A DNA stretch of 64,000 nucleotides, taken from contig JBLWGC010000208.1 of NCBI GenBank assembly GCA_048772705.1, forward strand, positions 186,001 through 250,000, in the 5' to 3' direction. The notes under the pieces were generated by a model that saw only the letters and a program-made list of their open reading frames with translations, made no database searches and had not been told where the DNA came from. The stretch comes from Leidyana gryllorum EB-2025a. Lineage: Eukaryota > Apicomplexa. Position numbers and translations under genes: made by a program. The first letter of the stretch is position 1; each line of letters opens with the position of its first letter. Of the stretch, positions 22,684 to 34,188 are shown in pieces.

Positions 22684-23521
22684 TCAGTCATCGCAGCCTA
22701 ATCCTGTAGCTTCTGACAGGCGCAAAATAAGTTTTTCTGCACGAGTCCTACGCTCTTCATCGCTGAAATGATACAAACCAATGCAACCGAATGAATGCTT
22801 AATAATACTTACGAAATGGACTTCGCCAGCGCTTGTGATCGCAATTGTGCAATATCATCCATCAATCTATTCGCCGATTGACACAAAAGTCGTCTCTGGG
22901 CCACGAAACTCACGAGTGTATTTCGGCCTCGCCGGAAGGCGGCTCGAATTCCTCTAATAGTGACGTAACAGTCGCGCGGTCGCTTCCCCCATCGCTTCCA
23001 GAGTCTCTAATCTTTGAGCACTTGTGAAGAGGTTCGGAATATGACCATGAGGCGGTGTCAATGATAGTTTTCAGTCGTCTGAATGGGTCTTCGCGGAACA
23101 TTCCTTCCTGCGTCAGCAGCGGTGGGTGCGCCTCGCACGCATGCCTCCAATTTTCGCTCAAATCCACCAACGCCCGGCATCCAAACACTATTTCTTCTAC
23201 CGAGTGTGTGTCTTGCTGCTGGGGTGGGTGAAGCAAGAGAGGAATGTCGGTGAAATTTAGTAGGACTTGAACGCTGGTCAGCGACACTTCACCATTGATG
23301 GGCAGCTGTGAGTCTCCGACGTGGACATATAACGTGATCTCGGCATTACAAGACTGGTGGTCGACTAGAACTCTCAGGGGGGCCCGATAATATTTTGTCT
23401 CCCACACATCGCAACAGAAGACAATATGCCGTAATGCCTCAGCAACTGATTGAGCGGCCGGTCCAAGAGGCACTATCACAACCAGATTACTCGTTGGCTG
23501 TTGATGATGATCATCCATCAT
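22684..23521 (-). CDS. Unknown 246-residue protein overlapping the end of the BET-like gene
   Basis: Three exons on the minus strand, 23521-22914, 22866-22813 and 22762-22684, with 47- and 50-nt introns in matching phase. It begins MMDDHHQQPTSNLVVIVPLG, has an apparently folded first two thirds (AEALRHIVFCCDVWETKYYR, EITLYVHVGD, VQVLLNFTDIPLLLHP), and ends in a helical, charged tail (LRSQALAKSISDEERRTRAEK). I do not recognise a family; the small alpha/beta look faintly recalls HORMA-type proteins such as ATG101, but that is weak. The start codon lies 11 bp upstream of the BET-like stop in a different frame, so either two genes overlap on one strand or one pre-mRNA is spliced in two ways. The consistent introns support it as real coding sequence. 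Confidence 0.6.
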
Positions 23522-24692
23522 TAGATGCTCTCTCCTTCCACGATCGACGACCCAGCCCGACGGTCTTTATATGCTAGGCATTTCGCGATGCTAAGAAAAA
23601 ATTTGGAAATACACAATACCTTATCATTTGTGGCTAACCTGTGTAGTCTTGCCAACGCGTCCTCATCAATCCATCGGAGATCCAGAATCACTTCTTGACT
23701 TGTGAAACGCCGACCTCGAGCGGACGGCCCTACTATTTGCAGGGCCGCTGGTTCGCTTTGATAATCCTTCACCAGTGTTCTCACAATCTGATCCACCGTC
23801 GTCGTAGAAGTGTCGTCGCACTTACCGCAGCCATTGAGTCGGGACTGAGTTTGGTTAGGTACTTTGCGAATTTGCCTTGTAATTCGGCCCGCCGAGACCC
23901 TTCTTGAAGCACCGGTGGCTGCTGTGGCGGGGCTTCCTGTTGGTCAACGGTACTCTGTTGCTGATCGTGGACTTCCTCTTTTATACGCCGTTGTCGGCTA
24001 GCCGTAACGGTTTTGTTACCCCCGCTGGTACGCCGAGCTGCCTTCTTTCCAGCGGGCGTTTGAACGTCTTGCTGTGACTGAGATGACGTCTCAGATCCAC
24101 GTCTCCGCCGTTTATTCGTACGGGTCGCCGGCTCCTGACCAACCGCAGCCGGCGCGGGAACCTCCTCTGCCATATCGCCTCCTCCCTTGACACTAGCAGC
24201 GGCAGATGACGAGTCCAGCCCAGACACATATTGATGGAACTCTGCCGGCAGAATATCTCTAACTACTTCGCGCGTGTACGACTCCATAAAGTCAGCCATT
24301 GACGTTATCTCCTGTCGTCAAGTCCAAATTAGGAGAGAGAGAATAGAGTGAGCTCACGGTGTTGGACTCATTATACTTGCGGCAGTTGTCCCATATCAAT
24401 TGAAGATTTGCAAAGAAGGCGCCTATATCATTGTCGAAGTGACCATCGCGCAGTTTCCGCTGTCAACACCAAATGATATAGTCCAAGGCAACGCATAAAT
24501 TACCCCCAGAGTTTGTAAATCCATTGGGTGCTCTATAATATCCAGATAGTCCAGTAGCCCCATTTTCTTCCATTCTACAGGCTTCAGGAATATATAAGCT
24601 TCGTCACGTTTCCGCAACCTCGCTAGGACTTGAGCAAGTAGTGCATTATCGACGACGGACATGACTCTACCAGAATTTTTCTGTAGACTCAT
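23511..24692 (-). CDS. BET-like protein: bromodomain plus NET (extraterminal) domain
   Basis: Five exons on the minus strand, 24692-24504, 24459-24358, 24311-23826, 23787-23620 and 23573-23511, with introns of 38-46 nt, give 335 residues. The bromodomain (about residues 15-97) shows AYIFLKPVEW, LLDYLDIIEHPMDLQTL and WDNCRKYNE, with the acetyl-lysine-binding Asn in KYNE. A Lys/Arg-rich linker with an RRRR-type nuclear signal follows (TNKRRRRGSE). Residues about 230-315 match the NET domain: LQGKFAKYLTKLSPDSMAAI, then TSQEVILDLRWIDEDALARL. BET proteins read acetylated histones and recruit the transcription machinery; NET binds partner peptides. There is only one bromodomain, as in plant GTE and several protist BET proteins. 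Its start lies 62 bp from that of the divergent LOG gene. Confidence 0.85.
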
Positions 24693-24754
24693 TGCTGAAG
24701 GGTCAATCCAATTCTCAGAAGTGAATCCTTTTTGTGTTTAGGGGGTGTCGCACC
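24693..24754. promoter_or_regulatory. 62-bp divergent promoter region
   Basis: The whole start-to-start interval between the BET-like gene (minus) and the LOG-family gene (plus). It must hold or overlap both promoters and 5' UTRs; no consensus element can be named. Confidence 0.45.
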
Positions 24755-25943
24755 ATGACTGGGGGTTTCCAAACACAAATTGATCCAACTCCTAGCCGCC
24801 AACCAGATCTCGCCGTCAGCGATGGTGACAACAAAGATGCCGACCCCATGATGTCTTTCGACATGATCGCCGACTCCAATATGCCCAGGACTGAACTCAA
24901 GAAGTCCTATGAGAATCGCGAATGGCTACACAGCAGAGGCGCGCGGCTGCTCCGGATCATGGCCGAGTTTATGGAAACTGGCGACAAACTCCGCGCACAT
25001 GGTATCATCGGGTCTATTCTCGTCTTCGGCAGTGCCAGAATACGCTCTCCCGAGGCCTGGGCTGATGACATCGCCGCGCTCGAGCATGGAGTTGCCGCTA
25101 ATCCTGATGATCAAACCCTTCAGCAGAAACTCAAGGAGCTCCGTCGACAGGAGAGACTCACTCAATATTACCACAAGACGGTCCAACTGGCCAGACTGCT
25201 CACAGGTAAACCTTCGTACTACAGGCTCACACCCATGCTACCCAGAATGGGCTCACACCAAGGAAGCCGAGCTGGCGGTCAAACGCTCAGTGTCGAAATT
25301 GCCTTACTTCTACGAGAAAACAACCCGATTCCAGGCTTTAGCTAAACAAGATGAGCGGTGCTCACCCCCAGCCGTCGGAGTCAGTGCTCCTTGGAGCCCC
25401 AGCGGCCTAGTCATTTGCACCGGCGGCGGACCTGGGATGATGGAAGCCGCCAACAAGGGAGCAGCACAAGTTCCAGGAGGACGATCGATGGGAATGGGCA
25501 TCTCGCTCCCATTTGAAGTGGACCTGAACCCATATGTCACTGATGACCTGCGATTTCAGTACCATTATTTCTTCACCCGCAAATTCTGGATGGTCTACGT
25601 AGCAATGGGTGAGTTGGCACTATTCATACCAACATTGCACGCTTCAGGCGTTGTGGCAACTCCCGGTGGTGTCGGGACGCTTGACGAGTTAATGGAGGTT
25701 CTTACGTTGCGCCAGACCGGTCGCTTCAAGACCAGAATCCCTATAGTTCTCTTCGGCAAGGACTTCTGGAAGAATACGATCAATTTTGAGTTCCTGCGTG
25801 ATCAAGGCGTCATTTCCGATGCTGACTACGAGGGATTGTAAGTGTCTGACAAATGGCTTGGCTCTACTTTTGACAGATTCTGGACGGACGATCCTCAAGA
25901 AGCTTTCGACCACATCCGATCTACACTTGTCCGTGGAGAGTAA
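24755..25943 (+). CDS. LOG-family nucleoside 5'-monophosphate phosphoribohydrolase
   Basis: Four exons, 24755-25205, 25246-25608, 25648-25837 and 25877-25943, with three introns of 39-40 nt, give 356 residues. The start at 24755 (MTGGFQTQIDPTPSRQ) is the first good Met. The Rossmann-like core carries ILVFGSARIRSPE, CTGGGPGMMEAANKGA and, formed across a splice site, GVVATPGGVGTLDELMEVL. These are the family signatures GGGPGxMEA and PGGxGTxxE, which hold phosphate and provide the catalytic Arg/Glu pair. LOG enzymes release ribose 5-phosphate from cytokinin riboside monophosphates or from AMP-like nucleotides; old annotations call them lysine decarboxylases, which is wrong. The Arg/Leu-rich helical insertion (about residues 95-150) is longer than in bacterial LOGs. 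Whether it makes cytokinins is unknown. Confidence 0.9.
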
Positions 25944-26044
25944 GTGCGTTCCTGCCACCCAATACAGCACCCATGCAGGAGTGTCTACCCCGGGCCAAAA
26001 AAGAAGTGAAGATCGAACACACACGCGCGACGCGCGCGAACACG

Positions 26045-28422
26045 ATGGGCCTCTTTGTCAATGTGATAGGATTATTACTGTTTTATGAGCTGCATACATC
26101 CCATGTTTGGGCTCGCGATACCGATAACTATGATAGTCAAGTGGCTCACTCCCCTGACACACATGAACAGCATGAACCTGCGGCTCCCTCCAATGACTCA
26201 GATGAACACTCTTCCGTATGGTCACAGCTTGGAAGTCTTCTATCACGTCACAAATCTGACCTGACTAAGGCTTCGGACACGCCTAGTAATGATCACACTC
26301 CAATGAGCGAACAGGGTCATCATCCTGGACCCCCCCCTCCAGGCCACCCTGGTCCACACCCACCTCCTGGAATGGGTGAAACGCCTGCAGCAGACATGAC
26401 TGCCGTCAGCAACCTTCCTGGTGATAATGCTCATTCCCCTGTGCCAGCAGCTGAAGGTCAACCAGAAGGTCCTGATGCAGCCGTCCAACCGGCCCCGATG
26501 GAGGCGGCTCCACATCCCGCGTTGCTCCAATGGGAACACGCACATGATGTGGAAGAAGCTCCGAGCGCTTTAGCGGATGAGCAGTGGACCGACGCAGAAC
26601 TTGACTCCGAGCATGCCGCACATGTTCCTTCGCAGGATGTTCATCATCACGGTGGTGAGGCGCATCATCACGAGCATGCTGAGCACGAGGGGCCTCATCC
26701 TCATGGTCAACATCATGCAGCCGAAGCGGCAGAGACTGGCCATGAGCCGCATCATGAACATCATGGCGAAGGGCATGTGCGTCCACATGATGCTCATCAT
26801 CCACACGAAGGACATCATTCCCACGAAGCTCATTCCGTATCGCCTCATGCCCCGCACACTCATGAGCTGGGTGAGGAGAACCATCCGGAGTTAGGGGACC
26901 CTCATTCGCATGGCGAAGACGCGGGAGAATTGATTCCTCCGCCAGCAGGCGATCATCCCGAGGAACAAGAGTTGGAAGTCGCCGGTGAAGCTGGTGACGG
27001 TGAGGAAGAGGAACTGGAAGTCGCTGGTGAACCTTGCGGGGATAACTTAAATCCGGGCACTCCAGATTTGGTGGAACAAGGGGCCCAGAGTATTGAAAGG
27101 GACCGGTTGGATATTGCTGGTATGTTCAGATCATCTGCTTCGGAATTAATCTCCAACAACATCTTCAGATAATATGCTGGCTACATTGAACAAGGATGTT
27201 GGAGCTGAACGAGCGAGAGCTGCTTACGTGAGTGCTTCAACGCGTGCTGTCATTCCTGATCAGGCTGAATTGACTTACGGAGGTGACCCGGCAGCCAAAG
27301 AGCCCCTTCTTAAGGAATTAGAGGATGTAGTCGCCAGTTCTACTGGAGCTGATGTAAGTATACGTGTTGGCTGGATAGAAGTGTTCGCAGGTGATCGATG
27401 TGCAAGGGCTAGCCGCAGAGGGCGAAGCTGTTGAGCCTGAGGCTGTGCTGCAGGACGCTGAGCTTTCTGCTGAGCAGATAGAAGAAGCGAACCCTCCTGA
27501 AGGTGCCCCAGCAGAGCACGATCATGGTGCCATTACTCATGAGCACGGCTCTCCAGCTGAGCCAGCTGGGGAATTGGAGGAGGTCGAAGAGGTGGAAGAG
27601 CCAGAGAGCTTCCTTGCTCTCAATAGCCAGATGGAGAGTGGGAAGGGTAAACATCGTCATGGACATTCCTTTGCCCAGCACAAATGGAACCCCCTGAAAT
27701 CAATTATGGGCGGGAAGGATCATGGCCACCACCATGGTCACCATGATCATCATGCGGCTTCATTCTTGACGGTGAAAGATGTCCCCATGGGACGAATGGC
27801 TCCGCCGGAGGGCGGCCACCCTCACGGTGGTCACCCTCCTCCACCGCCTGCAAGGGAAAGCCCCCCAGCTGGGTCAGAAGCCGGTGGTCCGCATGGGCCT
27901 CCAGCTCACGCACCTATGGCGGCCCTGGAGACTCCCCGACGGCTTAGAGCCTCCCAGACCACAAAGCTCGAAGATGCTCAACAGATGGCCCGGTCAGGAG
28001 GACATCAGTCAGTGATGGACTTGGCGTTTCCCACGACCGCTTCTAGGGAGGCTTTGAGTAAGGAGCACAAGGGGAAAGGCCACAAGAAAGGCCATTCCCA
28101 TGCCGAAGTGGCGAAAGGCAAACACAAGAAGGGGCACTCCGCTCTGGAACGCCGAAAGCTTCAGGGAATGAGTGAGCTGGAGAAGCACAAGGGCGGAAAG
28201 CATTCGTCGCACATGGAGGAATCCAAAGGAAAAGGGCACAGCAAGAGACATACTGCCTTTGCACAAGTGGGCGGGGTGGAGTTGGAGACCGGCACAACCA
28301 AGGGCAAGAAGAAGCACTCCCACTTGGAGACTAGACGCGATGCAGGTCAAGCTGCCGATGAAGAAGCAGCTGAGGTCCACAAAAGTGAGAAACTCTCGAC
28401 GATGCAGGTGAGTGAACGTTGA
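26045..28422 (+). CDS. Secreted His/Glu/Pro-rich protein with Lys/His-rich tail
   Basis: Three exons, 26045-27119, 27169-27353 and 27391 onward, with introns of 49 and 37 nt. I start at 26045 because MGLFVNVIGLLLFYELHTSH is a plausible signal peptide. Reading through to the stop at 28422 gives 763 residues. Alternatively a donor after 28407 (gtgagt) joins an acceptor about 44 nt on and creates an immediate TAG, so the true C-terminus is either ...STMQ or four residues longer. The first half is very rich in His (HHHGGEAHHHEHAEHEGPH and similar). The second half has His/Pro segments and a Lys/His tail (KGKGHKKGHSHAEVAKGKHK). Composition suggests binding of metals or polyanions outside the cell. 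No domain is recognised. Confidence 0.75.
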
Positions 28423-28755
28423 TTCGTTCTCGCAAGTATTCTCTCGTTTAGTAGTGGGTGTACCTTTTAGCAATTCTGCCACTCGGATTGATAGCTATTC
28501 TCTTATGCATGGTATTTTTTGATTAAGAGTCTGAAGGACTCGAAACTAACAATTGACTCAAAATTGAGGTCAAATTTGAAAGTAGAATGTTGCTTGACAA
28601 ACATGGGGAGGGACCGTAATTTCAAATGACGGGGTGATGGTAGACAAACAGGCTGTTTTCTTTCCTCCTCCCGGAATGTGCGTCTCGCGTGTGTGTACAA
28701 ACACATTGTTGGATTGCTTGGTGTTTCGGTGATCGGCCCCCATCGTCCTCCCTAA
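28423..28755. other. Intergenic spacer, no gene seen
   Basis: About 330 bp between the His-rich gene and the protease gene, both on the plus strand. AT-rich, with no supported frame; presumably 3' UTR and promoter. Confidence 0.6.
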
Positions 28756-30126
28756 ATGACTGAATTCGCTGGACCATTGATAGATGGTACAAATTTCCCT
28801 CAATCGGAGGAATGGAAGGAGGGCGGGGCTGATCTGGAAGATCAACTATTGTGCACTGAGGACGTCAAGCTAGTGCTGCAGAGAACCGGACGATTGCGGA
28901 AGCTGTGGCAGAATTATGTACGATGGAGCAGTGTGACCGGTCTGTGTCTGTTGTGCTGTGTTCTCTGTGCGGTGCTGTATGTGAAGAGCCTCGGTGGGTC
29001 CCAAGACACCTTGCCGATCCTCACAGTGAAATTGAACAATGGACTGTACCAATGGGGCCATATACTTAGCTTTACGTCTCCTCATTTGTTACCCCCGAAA
29101 GTGTCCGATTGGAGTGATTCTGATTACCTGCGTGAATACAATACATTCAAGCGAATGTACCGACGAGGCAAGGAGCTGTTGTCTGTGGATGAAGAAAGCA
29201 AACGGTTCAGCTGGTTCAAAAAGAACCTCCAATACATTCATGAACACAATGCGAAGGCTGACAGCAGCTTCACAATGGCCCCAAACCAATTCACGGATAT
29301 GTCTTTCAGTGAATGGTCTCGACAATTCACTACTCTGCCAGTGGAATCAAAGCGGTCGAGACAAACTTTGTGGAATCTTCCGTTGGTGTCTAACTCGAGT
29401 ATACCAACTTCAGTGAACTGGCATGAACGCGGTTGTGTTACTCCAATCAAAGATCAGGCTCAATGGTGAGATCAGACTACGAGCTTCTTATTTCATGTTA
29501 CAATTTGTAGTGGATCTTGCTGGGCGTTTAGCTCCACCGGCGCAATCGAAGGAGCAGTTTGTGCACAGACTGGAAGATTGGTGTCTTTGTCCGAGCAGCA
29601 GTTGATTGACTGTTCGGCCGCCGAAGGAACCCATGGGTGTAATGGCGGTTTCATGGACAACGCGTTTCAGTACGTGATGGATGTCGGAGGTATCTGCAGT
29701 GAAGACGAATATCCCTATCACGCCAAGCAAGAAGTTTGCAAGAAGAGCTGCAAGAATGTGGCTAAAATCAGTGGGATAATGGATGTACCACCCGGTGACG
29801 TCAAAGCGTTGAGGGCCGCTATCGCTTTTCATGGTCCGGTGGCTGCTGGAGTCCAAGCGGACCGTCCGGCCTTCCAATTCTATCATAAAGGAGTACTCAA
29901 TGTGGAATGCGGCAAGCATCTGAACCATGCGATCTTGGTAACGGGATACGGTATGGACGAGGAGACCAAACTTCAGTACTGGCTGGTGAAGAATTCATGG
30001 GGTTCGACATGGGGTGACGACGGGTATATCAAGTTGGCAATGAAGCATCACGGGAAGGCAGGCGAGTGCGGAATCCTGCTGGCTCCCTCAGTGCCGATCG
30101 TGAAGGCCGAAGACATTCATCTCTGA
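28756..30126 (+). CDS. Type II membrane-anchored cathepsin L-like cysteine protease
   Basis: Two exons, 28756-29465 and 29511-30126, joined by a 45-nt intron in phase 2, give 441 residues. A cytosolic N-terminus is followed by a membrane segment (about 57-77, VTGLCLLCCVLCAVLYV). Next is an I29 inhibitor propeptide with an ERFNIN-like helix (ESKRFSWFKKNLQYIHEHN) and NQFTDMS. The mature papain-fold domain begins near VNWHERGCVTPIKDQ. The active-site Cys lies in CGSCWAFS (about 240; the first Cys codon is split by the intron), the His in LNHAILVTGYG (about 373) and the Asn in KNSWGSTWGDDGY (about 397); CNGGFMDNAF is also typical. Alveolate cathepsins such as falcipains share the type II anchor, which sends them through the ER to lysosome-like compartments. 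All catalytic residues are present. Confidence 0.95.
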
Positions 30127-30332
30127 TTTGTTGATCGCAATCGTGTAGTAGTTATTTAGTTAGTGATTGAGTGAATGAATGAGTCAGTCAACCCCATTTG
30201 ATCGAACCACCGCGCAAGTCGTAGTCTGTGGAAGTAAGTTGGCCGTTCGCGAGTTGAACTGGCGTGATTACGTTGGCGTAAGTTGAGTGATTTTGAGTGG
30301 ATGAAACGATGTGAGGGGAATTAACTAACTAA

Positions 30333-32352
30333 CTAACTGACTATCCGAACGGGTTCGCTTTGAGCTGTAGGTATGTCTGGAGTGGCGGTGGTGGTGACCT
30401 CGAATATGGGAAGATTGGGAGAGCTTCGTAGTTGTTTCTTGGCCTTGTGAGAGCACATCGTCATACCGACCCAGATGAGGTGTGCCCAGCTGAGGAAGAC
30501 GAAGAGGGTGAGGAGCAAGTTGTTGCGCTCAGCTCGACAGCCTTCACTGACCGTGATGGAAGCTGCTTCTTCTCCGGGCGAGCAACTTGGGGCGAGTAGA
30601 TCTTTGAGATACCCGACGAAGATTGGGCCGGGTACATCCCTGATGAAGTGGGGGTGTGGGTAAGGAGTGGTTGTCGCGTGCTTACCCCAAGAGGTGCAGG
30701 CCGAGCGTGAACACGGACACGGAGAGGAATCGGTATCGTTGTGGTGCGCACAACATGACCGAGAGGTTCAATCCGGACTGCGTCATGAAGATGAGGACCA
30801 ATCCCACTCCAACGCAGAACATGGCCACAGGGACAAAGTGGTCAAAGCTCCAGAACAGCTGGATGGCAGAGATTAGATTGGATTAGATTAGATTGGGGTT
30901 TACCAGAACTGGGGCAACACTGAGGAGGGTTGCAGCGAAGGCGGCTAATATGGCGGTGAAGAAGGTGATATTTGATACAGTATTGTATCTGACTTTTTCT
31001 TCTTCCTGAGTTTCGCCAGCCCAGGAGGCGCCTTCTCTGTGTACCAAGTCGTGAGTGTCCATATTCTTGTTGGATGCCCATTTTTGGGGCAGAGAGAGTA
31101 ACCAGCCACCAGCTAGTGTACCGACGCTTCCAGCGATCGCTCCGGAAACACCGATGGCAGTAGAGGCATGAAGCTCGGACTTGAACAGTCCGAGGTTCAA
31201 TAGGAAAGCCGTTCCGAAGCTGATGAGTCCGGCTGCAACGGCTGCTTGCGCTGCGCCGGAGATCAGGAGGTTCGGAAACATTGGGGAATAAGCCAAGCAA
31301 CTTAGGCATTGGCGGAAGCTGAGACTCTCGTTGTGCATTTCAACGAGAGTCTCGCTGCTTGTAGGTATGAGTGCGGGTTCACCGATGACAGCGGTGGGAG
31401 AGGAAGGGGCGGTTTGGCGGGAGTGGGTGTTGGCACTGTCGCAGTCCGAGAGGCCGGGGGGGTCCATTCGAGCGCGGGGCAGGTGTGTTTGGCAGGTGTT
31501 ACAGTCCGTGGAGGCCTGGCCGGAGCTGACTGTTTCAGAGAGCAGTTCGTGGGTTTGGTTGTTGGTGGAGTCGTCAGCAAAGTGGTGGAGAGGGGAGAGG
31601 CCGTGGGAGGCCTTGGTGGTGGAGAATATGCACATGCAGACGATGGGTGGGAATGCGAGTAGAGCCAAGGCGATGAAGCCGTATGCCCAGGAGACCCACT
31701 CCACGATGGCTGCGGACATTATGAATCCGACGGCCGAGCCGACAGGCATGAGGCCGTAGAAGATGCCAAGTATGATGCCACGATGTTCGGTGGAACTGCC
31801 GTCTAGAAGTATGGGGGCCATGAGGCCGATGAAGGCCCCTTCACCGACACCGCTGAGGGCCCGCGCGACAAATAGTACAGAAACTGAGTTGATTAGGCCG
31901 GCTAATCCACATCCGGCGATGGAGACGAGCCAGATGGCGAGTCCGAGTGCGAGAAAGAATATGGGTCTTTGCGTTCGTGCGCCGAGGAAGGAAAGAATGG
32001 GTGCTGCAATGGCGAGTCCGCCGATGAATACCGATTGCAGCATTCCGAAAAACACTTCTGGGTGGCTCCGTACCAAAGCAGATTGCATAAGGAAACGTGT
32101 GAATTCATCATGGGAGCCAGGGACGATACCTCTGTCCAAATATATAAGAAAGTCAATGAGGAAGAAGAGTGATAGGACTCGGACTTTGGAGCTAAATATC
32201 CACCAGGGCCGCGCAGTTCGCCAAACATTGTCATTATCATCACTTTGAGCTGTAACATTCTCATCCAAGATCATTACACACTTCTCTTCTGGCTTGCCAG
32301 GCCGCTGTTCCACTGGAGAGTTAAACACAATGGAGCTGCGTGCCGGCGCCAT
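30333..32352 (-). CDS. Spinster-like major facilitator transporter
   Basis: Three exons on the minus strand, 32352-30904, 30858-30686 and 30639-30333, with 45- and 46-nt introns, give 642 residues starting MAPARSSIVF (a further upstream Met at 32394 is possible). Twelve hydrophobic segments are divided by a long Ser/Thr-rich central loop (about residues 265-350). Family-typical pieces are LFFLIDFLIYLDRGIVPG, ARALSGVGEGAFIGLMAP, GIFYGLMPVGSAVGF and, in the last exon pair, GLHLLGDVPGPIFVGYLKD. The conserved GxGE and the acidic residue of HLLGD(x)P are those of Spinster (SPNS) carriers, which move sphingosine-1-phosphate or lysophospholipids out of lysosomes or across the plasma membrane. The substrate here is unknown. 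A compact GATTA repeat lies inside the first intron. It ends convergently about 200 bp from the protease gene. Confidence 0.88.
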
Positions 32353-32560
32353 TTTCGAGGTACACTTCTTGACGTAAATATGAAAATGTAACAATTAGAG
32401 GCTGCCGAAGACGGCCTGGGGCTGAGGGGGTGCGAAGAATACAGAGATGTTGTGTGCGTTGTCGCTAATTATGGATCTTCGCTACGCGATTACAGCTCGA
32501 TTGGATCACCAATAAATTTAGCATTGCGACTGATTGTTTGACGACTTTGATTCGATCAAA

Positions 32561-33425
32561 ATGCATTTCACCACTTATTCAACTGGCCCCGTGTCGAGCA
32601 CCCGCACCGTGCGCACCACCCACACTACCACCGGGGGAGGTATGCTGGGCGGGGGATTCGGCGCCTCTTTGGGCGGTACAACCATCGGGGGAGCGCCCAC
32701 TACTCTGCTCGGTACCACCATGATGCCCGCTGGCACCACTCGGGTCGTCCAGACCTCGCAACCGATCGTTACTCAAACGCGATATGTCAACACCACTGGA
32801 CCCTCGCTGGTCTACCAGAGCGGTCCCGTGATGATCAGCCCGGGTATGACCAGATTAGGCAGCCTCTCTCTGCGCCCTCTAACTACCTACTCCGCTACCG
32901 GTGTGGCGGCTCCAGTCACCATGGGAATTGCGCCCATGATGCACATGACCCAGGCGGCGGCGAGCGGGGCTTCCAATCAGGTGAGAGGGGGGAGACAAGA
33001 AGGCTCAAATCGGCCTTTCAATCCAGGCTACGTACACCAATTCGGCCAGTTTGACCATCAACGGGCTGTTGTGTGAAGGATATATTGCGTGTTCTAACGA
33101 TAAGATTATTCAAGCAAAGAATCTATTCATCGGTGTCGCACCATTCCATCTCGGCACCGACACCCTCGAAGTCACCCCCGACCTGACCGTTGTCACCCGA
33201 AACCCCGACATTGTGTACCATCTGGCTGACTTGCCAAACGAATCCTGCCAATCTCTGACTCTGGCCGAGCTGCGGACAATGACTCAGATCCCTGCTGACA
33301 AGCCAGTTTACATCGGACTGCCCGGTCAAGCAGCCGCTCTCGCAACTGCTGGACCTGACGGCTCGATAGTGATCCAACAGACAGATGGGCGTATGGGCAA
33401 ACTTGTGGGAGCTTCACTTTTTTGA
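32561..33425 (+). CDS. Thr/Gly-rich protein of unknown function
   Basis: Two exons, 32561-32980 and 33027-33425, joined in phase 0 over a 46-nt intron, give 272 residues. The first half is unusually rich in Thr, Gly, Ser and Met with short tyrosine/valine strands (RVVQTSQPIVTQTRYVNTTG), resembling cytoskeletal or cell-surface linker sequence. The second half looks folded and begins SLTINGLLCEGYIACSNDK, continuing with GVAPFHLGTDTLEVTPDL and VYIGLPGQAAALATAGPDG. I recognise no family. No signal peptide is present, so it is probably intracellular. In an alveolate it would be worth comparing with inner-membrane-complex proteins, but the Val/Lys/Glu repeats of alveolins are absent. Confidence 0.65.
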
Positions 33426-33462
33426 CTGATTTTGTGAGGTGGTGCACCATTCCTCCTCTGAC

Positions 33463-34117
33463 ATGTTGGGGACTAAAGACAAAGGACTCGGTGAACAACT
33501 GAATGGGGCAGAATTGGAGCAATTACGCGCTGCGTTCGCCCTCTTTGACGAGGACAGAGATGGCAAGCTTTCAGCCTCCCAACTGAAACGATCACTTCTC
33601 GACATCTCCAAACAGCTCGACCAAGCTAACTGCTATCGCATCATATTGGACCTCGAAAAGCGAGGAGATGCACTCCTAACATTCAGTGACTTTTGTGCCC
33701 TATTTGCTTCAGGGTCCTCCACACTATTGCGAGGTCGCCCCGTCTCACGTAAAGAGTCGCAACGGGTAAGAAAATGTTAGAACACCGTCCATTAAACTCA
33801 CAACCCGCGCCAGTTGTTCCGTCTGATTGATGTGGACCATAACGGAAAGATCTCTTATCGGGACCTGAAGCGTTTGGCGGACGATTTGAGTGAGCCCATC
33901 TCTGCTTTGAACACCTGCGACTGTTATGTGTAGACGAAGCCATAACCCCTCAAGAACTGGAGGAAATGATTCATCGCGCCGATGTGAATAATGATGGCTA
34001 TATCGATCAGGTGTGTGTGTTCTGTGTCTCTAACGCGCGCGTTCGCGCGGCCATGACTCATTTCAGGAAGAGTTTCACCGAATCATAACGGTTCGATCAG
34101 CAAGTCGTGATGAATGA
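33463..34117 (+). CDS. Centrin-like EF-hand protein
   Basis: Four exons, 33463-33765, 33814-33889, 33934-34010 and 34067-34117, with introns of 44-56 nt, give 168 residues, the standard centrin length. It has EF-hand 1 FALFDEDRDGKLSASQLKR, a degenerate second hand (LEKRGDALLTFSDFCALF), EF-hand 3 FRLIDVDHNGKISYRDLKRL, and EF-hand 4 HRADVNNDGYIDQEEFHRII. ISYRDLKRLADDL and TPQELEEMIHRAD match centrin more closely than calmodulin. Centrins build contractile calcium-sensitive fibres at centrosomes and basal bodies and help duplicate them. Hand 2 lacks the first Asp and probably does not bind calcium; hands 1, 3 and 4 look competent. Confidence 0.88.
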
Positions 34118-34188
34118 GGGAAAAGGTGACTGAAAAAGTCCGCGGCATATAATCGCGCCGCGAACTGCCACCACAGCCGGGATAGCAA

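Noticed and set aside
26045-27390. Separate short gene at 27174-27434
   Set aside because: It joins the His-rich gene through a 49-nt intron in correct phase and continues through the next splice site, so it is an internal exon.
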